Below, piece by piece: positions 47,186 to 58,321 of a stretch of 64,000 nucleotides of DNA; within the stretch, counting starts at the first letter, position 1, and every line of letters starts with the position of its first letter. Origin of the DNA: Boesenbergia rotunda (lineage: Eukaryota > Streptophyta > Magnoliopsida > Zingiberales > Zingiberaceae); NCBI GenBank assembly GCA_024364735.1, contig JAGFNQ010006399.1, forward strand, positions 86,734 through 150,733, in the 5' to 3' direction. Below the pieces are notes generated by a model. It was given only the letters and a program-made list of their open reading frames with translations, was not told where the DNA came from and made no database searches. The position numbers were made by a program, and so were the translations under genes.

Positions 47186-48727
47186 TGATGGTCTCACAAC
47201 AGGTGTCACGATCAGCCACAAATTTAGATATTTTTACTGAAAACCCTAGCTCACAAATTAAATGTAGTAAAGGGGCCACAGGTCGTATTTTTCCTAGGGC
47301 TAGTTTAGGATGTTTGATTCAAGCTCGAATTTATGTGTCGTCAAATGTTTTGGGGTTTTCAGGTTAATATGGGGGGTTTTGTTTTGCAATTAAGAATAAA
47401 AATATAGTGAAAATGAAATAGGCTTAACTAAGCGAACTTAAACTACGAAATTGCAATTAATGAACTCAACCAATTAGGAAATTAAGCAAACCAATATAAA
47501 TTTGCAAGAATGAAGAATAAAATTGATATCAAGTGCAATAGTATACTAAAAATTATGTCTAACTTCGAAAATTAAAACTTGAAACAAACTGAATGCGGAA
47601 ACATGGCTTAATTGTAGCAGAAAGTTGCCTGATCGGTCGGCTGACCGAACAGAAGCACTCCTGATCGGTCGGCAGACCGATCAGATGATGCCTGGGTCAG
47701 TCGACAGACCGATCAGAAGCTAAAATGTTATAAGATACAGAATGAAATTGCGAAGAACAGAATTCAGAAACTAAATTTAACAGAAACTAAACATCAGACT
47801 CATCCCTCAGTTCGAATCCTTCTTGTTGTCACTCAAGAAACAGCTTCGAACCCCGTAGCTTGACAAATCAGCAGCTCCTCAGCTCCCACGATCAATTTCA
47901 ACTTCATCTTTTCCGGCAAGAGAACCAATCCTCCGATCTCTTCAAACTTGATGTATGGGAATGCGATGATGATTCAGGAACCACCAGAGCAACTCAAAGA
48001 ACTCCTCCGACTTGCATCCGGTTGATGAGGATGGAGAACGAGTGTGATTCGATCGGGAAGTCGCGAGAACTGGCGAAACCCTCACCTAGCTCTTCTCGGC
48101 GACAATTTGATCAGAAAATCTCACGGAGATGAGAACCTGATGATCTGGAACTCAAACCAAGCTCGAATCTGATGGGTCGCGCGATCGAATGAAGAAACGA
48201 GGAAGAGAAAAAATGAAGAACACGAAGAAACTGAGCTTGCGGCGAAGATGCGACAACACGAGAATTCTGAGGGATTTTTGATTAAATACTTAGCAATGGA
48301 CGACTGAGATTGTCCTGGCTCAATCCAACGGTCGGATCTTCTCTGATTGGACCCTAAACTCCCAGATCTCAATCTGAAGGTCAGATCTACCTCTCCTCAG
48401 CTGGGATCAATCGAATCTGCCTTGGATGGCCCAGATCTACTTGCCTTCCGAATGGACGACTCACAGTTCTCCAAAGCTTGATCGCCTTGATCTGAGCCCG
48501 ATTCTGACCCAACCTTGACCCAACTTGACCTAGGTCCATGTTTCTTCAGCCTACAAAAGTCAGATTCAAATTAGATACCAAAACATCTCAAAATTTCAAA
48601 GATTTGCAATTAAACCAAAAATAGAATTCATACATGGAACCTAGGGTAAACTCAAGATTAAGCATGTAAAATATGGGTCAAACACAGATTTTTGAGCCTG
48701 AAATAATCAATAAAATAGTAGTTATCA
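47186..48727 (-). repeat. 3' LTR of the inserted Athila
   Basis: Minus-strand ends TGATAACTACT (48727) and GAGACCATCA (47186). It matches 56755-58316 with substitutions of a few per cent. GATCGGTC/GACCGATC words at 47638-47720. The frames at 47860-48132 and 48121-48372 are LTR sequence. Confidence 0.95.
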
Positions 48728-48745
48728 ACTTCCCCACACTTAAAC
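48728..48745 (-). other. Polypurine tract of the inserted Athila
   Basis: Minus strand GTTTAAGTGTGGGGAAGT directly precedes TGATAAC. Confidence 0.85.
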
Positions 48746-50668
48746 TTGAGCGTCTCACACAAGCTAACTAAATATGTACCCCCTAGGTTCTGCTCAATCA
48801 TAATTAGAATCAGTTGAAAAGAAATTATCTAGGGTTGTCAATTCTCAAAAATCTAAGCTCAATGGACTAGTATCTTGTCCTTAAATCAACAACTTAGCAT
48901 ATTCATCCTGCATGATTCATTGAGATGAACTAAACTCACAAAGCCTCTCAAGGGAAGTTTTGGGTGGCTCTCTTCCCAAGTTCTAAGTTCATGAGGAAAG
49001 TGGAGCACACTCAAACACAACATGTTCCTTGCACTACCATAGGCTTGCTTATTATCTACTCTCCACCATTATTCATGATTCAGATCCACATCTACAAAAG
49101 CTTATTCAAACAAGTTAAAGACATGAATTGGAAGAGATAAAATAAAGGTTTAACAAAATGGAAAAGTTTAGGAGAGTGGAAGACTTGGATGCTCAAGAAT
49201 ATTTCTAATGCACTTTATCCTTTTTGATGGTCCTTTGAATGTAATCAGAGTTGTGGTGGAGCAAGGATCAGCTGGTTGAATGAAAAACCTCAAAAACAGC
49301 AAAGAATTCAATGTGCCACTCTTCAGATCGGTCCAGAGATCGGTCAGCCACTGCCTGATCGGACTGGGGACCGGACTGGGCTGCTTCTGATCTTACTGTA
49401 TTGCCTCTGATCGGTCAGGGGACCGGACTGGATTCTATCTGAACGGACTGAGACGCTTCTGTTCGGTCTGGACTCCTTTTGATCGGTCTGAAGACCGATC
49501 AGAAGCTGATCATAAGCTGAATTGCTGAACTGAAAGTCTGAAGCTAATCTCTGCTGAGGGTTTTGCTTCTTTTAATGCATAACTCACACTTAACTGGATT
49601 ATCAACTTGTTCACATCTTCAAAATCAAAGTCTAACCCATCATTTGATTCCACTTCATATTTTCTTTCCTTTTCTTCTCTTTTCTTGTATTTTGCAGCTG
49701 CTGAATTTTATTTTCTGCTTTTTTCTTCTCAGTTTTTTTTCTTCTTCAGCTGCTATCACAACAATCTTTTCTTCTCAATTCCTTTTCTTTTTCTTCTTTC
49801 CCGACAGATTTGAACCAAGAGCTGATTTTTCTTCTTTCTCTTTTCTTCTACGGCAGTGAAAATAACAACCAAGAGCTTGAAACCTCACATTCCGCATCAC
49901 TTATAACCTTCTTGTGTAAACTCTCTCTTTTCCCTTTGGAATTTCCTCATAAAGTTTTGATACAAACTCCTTCCATTAGCACCTTTGCTTCACATTGCCT
50001 CAGTATTTGGTAGAATGCTTGCATCCTCCCCCACACTTGAACTTTTATCTGTCTCGGGCAAAGTAACATCAAGAATCATCCCCAAACAACCAAGTCCATG
50101 GGAGAAAAATAGTTATTAGCAGAAAAACATGGAAAAGAAGAAGAATAGATCATGTATCAACAATGATTATTGCAAACATTGATATGAAAAGGAAAAACGA
50201 AGTAGTTATCCTCTATAGATGTGGTCAAATCATAAAAATATGGTTTTGAAAGAACCTAAGCAAGTTCTAAAGCACAATTACATCGGTGTATCACAAAAAT
50301 CAGGCTAAATCCTCTCTAGGTAGCAATAATTCATCTCAAGTCATCAATCTAGAATCCATCACCAAGTAGTACTCAAGCATCCAAGAATTTCATCCATAAG
50401 CTCAAATCCTAAGTTCTAACAACCAAATTTAATTTATTTTCAAGAGACTCTAAAATGATATGGAGACAACCTAGAGGGATACATTTATTTCTACTCATTA
50501 AGAAAATGTGCCAAAAGAACTACATGATATCTACAATGTCCATTTATTCAATCTATACTACCTCAGCATTTATTATCAACTACTCACTTCAAAAAGAAAG
50601 ATTTACTTATAAAAAATATGAAAATGATACATACAATGAAATGAAAGTGCAAGAAAAGTAAACTCCCC
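48746..50668 (-). other. Long 3' untranslated region of the inserted Athila
   Basis: No coding sequence (frames 49563-50013 on the plus strand are T/C-rich low complexity). It contains a dense cluster of GATCGGTC, GACCGGAC and GACCGATC words (49327-49505) and a second PPT-like tract, TTCAAGTGTGGGGGAGGA on the minus strand, at 50024-50041. Athila elements commonly have an env-like ORF here; none is found. Confidence 0.7.
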
Positions 50669-52409
50669 TTAATTTGGGTAGATAGCGTCGTTGATGTCAA
50701 ATCCATCCACCTCTAGCTCCTTTAATTTTTCAAAGTACTTCTTGAGCCGGTGGCCATTGACTTTCCAAACAAGATTATTGGCTTCATCCTTGATTTAACA
50801 AACACCATAAGGGATAATGTTAGTCACAACAAATGATCCTTCCCATCTCGACCTCAACTTACCCTTAATCAATTTGAGTCTCGACTTGTACAACAAAACC
50901 TTGTCGCCAATTTGGAAGTCTTTCTTCAAGATGTGCTTGTCATGAAAAATCTTAGTCTTTTCCTTGTAGATCCTTGAGTTTTCAAATGCTTCTAGTCTAA
51001 TCTCCTCAAGTTCTTGGAGTTGAAGTTTTCTCTCTTCTCCCACCTTGGTAGCATCAAAGTTACAAGCCTTTACCGCCCAATATACTTTGTGCTCTATTTC
51101 CACGGGAAGATGACAAGCTTTTCCATACACTAAGCGGTAAGGAGACATTCCAATGGGGGTCTTGTATGCCGTTCTATAGGCCCATAGTGCATCATCAAGC
51201 CTTTTACTCCAATCTTTCCTATTGGGCCCTACGGTCTTTTCCAAAATTGATTTGATCTCTCTATTAGAAATTTCGGCCTGTCCATTTGTTTGGGGATGGT
51301 AGGATGTAGAAACTTTGTGCACAACCCCATACTTGCCAAGTAGAGCCTTCATGTGTTTATTGCAAAAATAAGATCCTTGGTCACTTATTATGACCCTTGG
51401 AATTCCAAACCTGCAGAAAATGTGTGACCTGACAAAGCTAACAACAACACAAGAATCATCAGTCTTGGAGGGAATGTCCTCCACCCATTTAGAAACATAA
51501 TCTACAGCAAGCAAAATACACAGATAACCACATGATGCAGGAAAAGGTCTCATAAAATCTATTCCCCAAACATCAAAAATCTCACAGAAAAGTATAGTGT
51601 GTTGGGGCATCTCATTTCTCGCTCCTATGTTCCCAGTTCGCTGACATCTATCACAATTTTTATAGAACAGATATGCATCATGAAATAGGGTAGGCCAATA
51701 CAATCCACATTCTAACACCTTCCTAGTTGTTCTTTGGGGTCCAAAATGCCCCCCACAAGCTGATGAATGGCAAAATGTAAGGACAGAAGAAAACTCATGA
51801 TCGGGTACGCATCTCCTAATTATTTGATCATTACAAAACTTCCATAAATAAGGCTCATCCCACACATAGAATTTTGCATCACTTTTGAGTTTATCTTTTT
51901 GCGCCTTAGAAAAATGTATAGGAAAAATATGTGCTATTAAAAAGTTAACAAGGTCTGCATACCAAGGCGACTCTCCATGTATCGCAAGAATATGCTCGTC
52001 TCTAAAATCATCGTCAATAGGGGTAGGAGGTCCGTCTCTATCAATTCTGCTCAAGTGATCTGCAACTAGGTTCTCTTTGCCACTTCTGTCTCTGATCTCT
52101 AGGTCAAATTCTTGGAGCAGGAGCATCCATCTGATTAGTCTAGGTTTAGCATCTAGCTTTTTCAACAGATATTTCAGAGCTGCATGATTAGAAAAAATAA
52201 TAACATGTGAGCACAACAGATAAGATCTAAAGCGATCTAAAGCAAAAAACAATGGCAAGAAGCTCCTTTTCAGTGATGGTGTAATTTGCTTGGGCGACAT
52301 CTAGGGTCTTGGAGGCATAGCATATGACATGAGGTGCTCCATCCACCCTCTGTGCTAGAACAGCTCCCACTGCAAAATTAGATGCATCACACATTAATTC
52401 AAAGGGCAA
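50669..52409 (-). pseudogene. RNase H and integrase (inserted Athila pol)
   Basis: RNase H begins with MCDASNFAVGA (52400s) and EKELLAIVF. A six-A run at 52244-52249 (plus) adds one base and displaces the frame before ALDRFRSY; the next frame (50795-52300) then continues. Its RNase H site reads SNHAALK, Asn replacing the usual Asp. Integrase follows, counted from Met at 52300: H178, H185, C216, C219 finger; D248 (GIDF), D307 (ISDQG) and E343 (NGQAE) all present. A TAA at 50792-50794 truncates the tail; the frame would otherwise end at 50669. A deletion of about 11 residues lies just upstream, before the 'QKDVDF' segment. Confidence 0.88.
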
Positions 52410-53426
52410 ATTCCAATTAGGTGATCTAATGATAGGAGCTGAGGTAAGAGCCTCCCTGAGTCTGTGAAAAGCTTCATTGCACGTATCATCAAAACAAAAA
52501 TCAACATCTTTTTGCTCGCTGAAGTCTCTAATGAATCTGTGGTAGAATCCAGCATGTCCAAGAAAAGCACGAACATCCTATACGCATATGGGTTATGATA
52601 AAGAAGAAATAACACTAATTTTTGCAGGATCTACCTCTATACCTCTCCTAAAGACTATGTGTCCTAGTACAATTCCATGCTCTACCATAAAGTGATATTT
52701 TTCAAAATTAAGCACAAGGTTAGTCTCAATGCATCTGTGCAAAACCCTAGATAAGTTATCTAAACATGAATCAAATGACATGCCAAAAACTGAAAAGTCA
52801 TCCATAAAGATCTCCATACAATGCTCTAACAACTCACCAAATATACTTACCATGCATCGCTGGAATGTTCCTGGAGCGTTGCAGAGTCCAAATGGCATCC
52901 GTCTGTAGGCAAATGTGCCGAAAGGACAAGTGAAGGTAGTCTTCTCCTGGTCCTCTAGGTCTATGCAGATCTGGAAATAGCCTGAGTACCCATCCAAGAA
53001 GCAGTAATGGGACTTCCCTGCAAGTCTCTCAAGCATCTGATCAATAAAGGGCAAAGGGAAGTGATCTTTCCTCGTGACTTTGTTTAGCTTCCTATAGTCA
53101 ATGCATACTCTCCATGAATTTCTGACTCTGGTGGGTACTAGTTCGTTGCTTTCATTTTCCACCACCGTAACTCCAGATTTCTTGGGCACCACATGTATGG
53201 GACTAACCCACTGACTATCAGAAATAGGGTAAATGATACCTGACTGTAGTAGTCGAGTCACCTCTTTCTTGACAATGTCCAACATGAGTGGATTAAGTCT
53301 CCTTTTCGGCTGCCTCACTGGTTTAACATTTTCTTCCAAGAATATCATGTGCATGCAGATAGCTGGGCTAATACCTGGTATATCTGATAAAGTCCACCCA
53401 ATAGCTTTCTTGTGTTGCCTCAGGAC
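52410..53426 (-). pseudogene. Reverse transcriptase (inserted Athila pol)
   Basis: After the TAA at 53427-53429 the frame continues as VLRQHKKAIGW and opens at Met 53354. RT blocks: SGIIYPISDSQWVSP, VCIDYRKLNKVT, D121 in FLDGYSGYFQI, MPFGLCNAPGTFQ and FMDD at residues 183-186. Active-site aspartates are intact. The frame stops after SSLS (TAA near 52592) and again at a TAG two residues before DVRAFLGH. The reading frame 52394-52615 is a shadow in another frame. Confidence 0.88.
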
Positions 53427-53429
53427 TTA

Positions 53430-54540
53430 CAGTAATTTTTCTTCTTGCTCTGAATCTAGGTGTTGTGCAATAATTACAGGAAAAGTCTGCTTCTCTCCTA
53501 GATAAGCATATCTCAAATGGTCTGGCAAAGGCTTGAGCTCAATCTAGGCCTGCTCAGTGGGTATGAGTGATCTTTGGGGCTCTGTGCAATCCCCTACACT
53601 ATCACACCTGTACTCTGAATCTTCTGAAATCTCAATAGATGTAGGTGATCCTTGGGGCTCTGTGCAATCCCCTACACCTAGAAAATCCCCTCCAGCTGGG
53701 AGTGAATCTAAAATGACTTCTGAATCATCCTCCTCAATAGCAAGTATATCCTCAGCCTCCTCTGAAATGACATCTCCTCTGGAAAAATAATGTGAAACTC
53801 CCTCAACCACTGAATCTGTATCAACCAGTCCATCCAGAATGTCAATGCTCATAATAGAGTGATCTTCTCTAGGGTACTTCATGGCATCGAAAATACTGAA
53901 CTGGACTACTGTGTCTCCCACTTCCATGGACAGTGTACCAGCATAAACATCGATCTTTGTCCTAGCAGTCTTCAGAAAGGGCCTCCCAAGGATGAGTGGG
54001 GATCTGTGTGCAAGGTAGTCTCCCTCCATGTCCAAAATGTAGAAGTCTGCAGGGAAAATCAGCTCCTTTACTTTTACCAAAACATCTTCAATAATACCGG
54101 CTGGATGGGTCTGACTCCTGTCTGCCAATTGAATTACCACTCCAGTGGGCTGCAGAGGGCCAATACCAAGCATCTGGAAGACTGATCTGGGCATTACATT
54201 AATGGAGGCTCCCAAGTCTAACATGGCATCGTGAAACATAGTCCTCCCTATCTCACAAGATACAGTAAAAACCCCTGGGTCTTCACACTTCTGAGGGATG
54301 GCATGGATAAGTGCTGAAATATTTTTTCCCAAGCTGACCAACTCATTCTCCTTCAACTTCTTCTTGTGAACACATAAATCTTTCAGGAATTTGGCATACT
54401 TAGGAATCTGTTTAATCATGGTCAACAGGGATACATTTATCTCCACCTTACTAAATAACTTTACAAGCTCATTGTATTCCTTAGCTTTCTCCTCCTCCAC
54501 TTGCCTTTTGGCTTGAGTTTTTCACTGTGGAAAGGGCAAG
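53430..54540 (-). pseudogene. Aspartic protease region (inserted Athila)
   Basis: From Met at 54500, the retroviral-type protease active site is DLGASINVMP (D95-L-G-A-S), with LILGRPFLKTART as the C-terminal fold signature. The tail is acidic and contains the peptide VGDCTEPQ twice, about 30 residues apart. The main frame ends at a TAG (53544) where the host copy has CAG, and upstream a TGA near 54523 replaces the CGC codon of the host copy. The protease processes Gag-Pol in the particle. Confidence 0.85.
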
Positions 54541-56617
54541 GGAACGCTTACTTCTGCCTCTTGAACCGAAACTTGAGGGTCTGAATTTTGAGCTGAAATC
54601 TCTATTGATGTAGCTGCTGTAAAGTCACTTTCGCCACTGATTTCTCCCTCATTTTCCACCAAAATCACAGGATTACTTGAGGAAGGAGTTGAGCTCGGAC
54701 TAGGGGTGGAACCAACTGAATTTTAAATCATTTTAGGATTGTTTGGGGTTGGAATTACAGCTGTTGTCCTGTTTTCCAAAAAATCAGCCTTTGGACCAAT
54801 TGAAGTTGAAGTGACCTTCCCACTCCTCAAAGTAATAGCACTAACGTTTCCCTTTGGATTGGGAGTAGCTTGAGAAGGTAGTTGGCTCGATCCTTGGGCT
54901 TGAATTTGGTTCATCCCACTAGGCAATTGTCCTATTTGTCTCTCAATGTTTTGTAAGGTGGGATCATTTCATTGTTGTTGCAAAAGTTGTTGTAACATAT
55001 CTTCTAACCTTTGTTGTTGCGCATTTCCCCCACTAGAGCCTCCTTGATTAGAATAAGTCTTCGGTTGGCCTTGAAAAGATGAGGTAGGCTGCTGAAAAGT
55101 GTTACCCTGCTGTGAATTCTGGGATTGGGACTGTTGGGGCTGATTGTAGGGTTGGAATTGCTGCTGAAATGGTTGATAATTGGGCTGGAATGGTGGCTGA
55201 ACTTGCTGAGAATTATAGCCCTGAAAATTCTGGTTCTGAAATGGAAATGTTGTGGTGAAGACTGAACATGAGTGGACTGAAAGTTTTGATTGAAAGGCTG
55301 AAAACCATGCTGTGATTATTGAAATTGTTGCTGTGAGGGTGGATATTGTTGCTGAAAATTCGAATTTTCTTGAAAGCCTTGTTGATTCCCTTGAAAAGGT
55401 TGCTGGAATGCTTGCTGAAATGACTGAAATTGGGGCTGCCCTTGTTGATTTTGCTATTGATAGGGCTGTTGTGACGGGTTTTGTTGGTAGAAAGAATTGT
55501 CGTACTTCAGATTTGGATGATCCCTCCAACCAGGGTTGTAAGTAGATGAGTAGGGGTTATTCTTGGCTTGAAATTGTCCCCTAACCAACGCTGCTATTGT
55601 TTCATCTTGCTGGAGGTCGGGGCATGAATCTGAATTGTGTTCTTGGCTAGAACAAATACTACATACCCTCATCACTTGGCTTGATGGTGGAGGTACTGAA
55701 AAATTGGGATTTTGGCTTGCATTATTTAGAGTCATTTGCTTCACCAATGATGTAAGCTCTACCAAAGAATTCCTGATATCCCTTTGTTCATTAGACGTCA
55801 CCTGGACCTCATTCACTCCTCTGGTGGATAAAGCTCTGCTTCCAAACTGCTGTGAGTTCTCTACCATGTTCGAAATCAACTCCCTAGCTTGATCTGGTGT
55901 TTTGTTAACTAGGGCTCATCTTGCTACAGCGTCTATCATGATCCTGTCCATCTGGAGAAGACCCTCATAAAAATACTGAATGAGTAGCTGCTCACTGATC
56001 TGGTGCTGTGGGCAACTAGAGCAAAGCTTGTTGAACCTTTCCTAATAGTCATAAAGAGTCTCTCCCACTACCTGCTGTATTCCACAGATACTCTTTTTGA
56101 TGATTGCAGTCCTGGAAGCTGGGAAGTATTTTTCTAGAAAAGCCTTCTTCATAGAAATCCAGCTGGAAACGTGCCCAGTAGGTAAGTAGTAAAATCAATC
56201 CTTCGCTGCTCCAGTAAGGGAAAATGGGAATGTCCTCAGCTTAATATCTTATTCTGAAATCCCCTGAGGCTTCATGGTGGAGCAGACTATATGAAATTCA
56301 TGTAGATGCCTATTTGGATCTTCCCCAGATAATCCTTGAAATTTAGGCAACAAGTGGATGTGTCCTGATCTAAGCTCAAAATCGCCAGTAAGCTATAGAT
56401 AGGCAATGCTGGAGTACTGGAAAGTGTCATCTGGTGCTGCAAGTTCTTTCATGGTCTTCTGGTGGTCTGCCATAATAGTGCCTGAATGAGTAAGAATGGT
56501 CTGAAGAGGAGGAATATCAATACCCTCTGAAATTTTGCCTTGGTTCCTCCTTGCTCTGAAAGTCCTCTCAATTTCAGGGTCAAGTTCCTCAAGATCACCA
56601 CCTACAAACCTGGTCAT
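54541..56617 (-). pseudogene. gag (inserted Athila)
   Basis: Start assigned at Met 56617 (MTRFVGGDLEELDPEIERTF) by comparison with the host copy. The 30 codons open upstream are leader. A capsid segment is followed by a TAG at 56042-56044 in YDY-stop-ERF. The CCHC knuckle CSICSSQEHNSDSC is intact (in frame 55454-55879). A Q/F/P/N-rich low-complexity region follows (55500-54970), then the block QAQGSSQLPSQATPNPKG. Numerous further stops and one frameshift break the Q-rich region. Confidence 0.85.
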
Positions 56618-56732
56618 AAAACAAACACAAATCGCAGCAAAAGTATATGGAAAAATAAAACAAGTAAAATAGCTCACAAAATATGACAATAAGCACACAA
56701 ACAAAAATCAAACAAACTCAACTAGTTAAATG

Positions 56733-56748
56733 CCCGGCAACGGCGCCA
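56733..56748 (-). other. Primer-binding site, Athila type (inserted copy)
   Basis: Minus strand TGGCGCCGTTGCCGGG, six bases after the LTR end. Confidence 0.92.
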
Positions 56749-56754
56749 AAAATT

Positions 56755-58316
56755 TGATAGTCCCACAACAGGTGTCACGATAAGCCTCAAATTTAGATAT
56801 TTTTACTGAAAACCCTAGCTCACAAATTAAATGTACTAAAGGGGCGACAGGTCGTATTTTTCCTAGGGCTAGTTTATGATGTTTGATTCAAGCTCGAATT
56901 TATGTGTCGTCAAATGTTTTGGGGTTTTCAGGTTAATATGGGGGGTTTTTGTTTTGCAATTAAGAATGGAAATATAGTGGAAATGAAATAGGCTTAACTA
57001 AGCGAACTTAAACTAGTAAATTGTAATTAATGAACTCAACCAATTAGGAAATTAAGCAAACCAATATGAATTTGCAAGATTAAAGAATAAAACTAATATC
57101 AAGTGCAATAGTACAATAAAAATTATGTCTAACTTCGGAAATTAAGACTTGAAACAAACTGAATGCGGAAACAGGGCTTAATTGTAGCAGAAAGTTGCCT
57201 GATCGGTCGGTTGACCGAACAGAAGCACTCCTGATCAGTCGGCAGACCGATCAGATGATGCCTGGGTCAGTCAACAGACCGATCAGAAGTTGAAATGTTA
57301 TCAGATACAGAATGAAATTGCGAAGAACAGAATTCAGAAACTAAATTTAACAGAAACTAAACATTAGACTCATCCCTCAGTTCGAATCCTTCTTGTTGTC
57401 ACTCAAGAAACAGCTTCGAACCTCGTAGCTTGACAAATCAGTAGCTCCTCATCTCTCGCGATCAATTTCAGCTTCAACTTTTCCAGCAAGAGAACCAATC
57501 CTCCGATCTCTTCAAACTTGATGTATGGGAATGTGATGATGATTCAGGAACCACCAGAGCAACTCAAAGAACCCCTCCGACTTGCATCCGATTGATGAGG
57601 ATGGAGAACGAGTTTGATTCGATCGGGAAGTGGCGAGAATTGGCGAAACCCTCACCTAGCTCTTCTCGGCGACAATTTGATTAGAAAATCTCACGGAGAT
57701 GGGAACCTGATGATCTGGAACTCAAACCAAGCTCGAATCTGATGGCCCGCGCGATTGGATGAAGAAACGAGGAAGAGAAAAAATGAAGAACACGAAGAAA
57801 CTGAGCTTGCGGCGAAGACGCGACGACACGAGAATTCTGAGGGATTTTTGATTAAATACTTAGCAATGGACGGCTGAGATTGTCCTGGCTCAATCCAACA
57901 GTCAGATCTTCTCTGATTGGACCCTAAACTCCCAGATCACAATCTAAAGGTCAGATCTACCTCTCCTCAGCTGGGATCAATCGGATCTGCCGTGGATGGC
58001 CCAGATCTACTTGCCTTCCGAATGGACGGCTCACGGTTCTCCAAAGCTTGATCTGAGCCCGATTCTGACCCAACCTTGATCCGAGCCCGATTCTGACCCA
58101 ACCTTGATCCAACTTGACCTAGATCCATACTTCTTCAGCCTACAAAAGTCAGATTCAAATTAAATACCAAAACATCTCAAAATTTCAATGATTTGCAATT
58201 AAACCCAAAATAGAATTAATACATGGAACCTAGGGTAAACTCAAGATTAAGCATGTAAAATATGGGTCAAACACAGATTTTTGAGCCTGAAATAATCAAT
58301 AAAATAGTAGTTATCA
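56755..58316 (-). repeat. 5' LTR of the inserted Athila
   Basis: Pair of 47186-48727. It contains a private tandem duplication of about 31 bp ('gatctgagcccgattctg', near 58049-58108). GATCGGTC words at 57200-57290. Confidence 0.95.
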
Positions 58317-58321
58317 GTATT

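Larger units (their letters stand above)
47186..58316 (-). mobile_element. Athila-type Ty3/gypsy element (inserted copy), complete, TSD GTATT
   Basis: Perfect GTATT copies at 47181-47185 and 58317-58321 and two LTRs of about 1.55 kb bound an 11.1-kb element on the minus strand: gag, protease, RT, RNase H, integrase, then a 2-kb 3' untranslated region. It is inserted in the gag of a member of its own family in the opposite orientation. Multiple stops make it non-autonomous. Confidence 0.95.
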
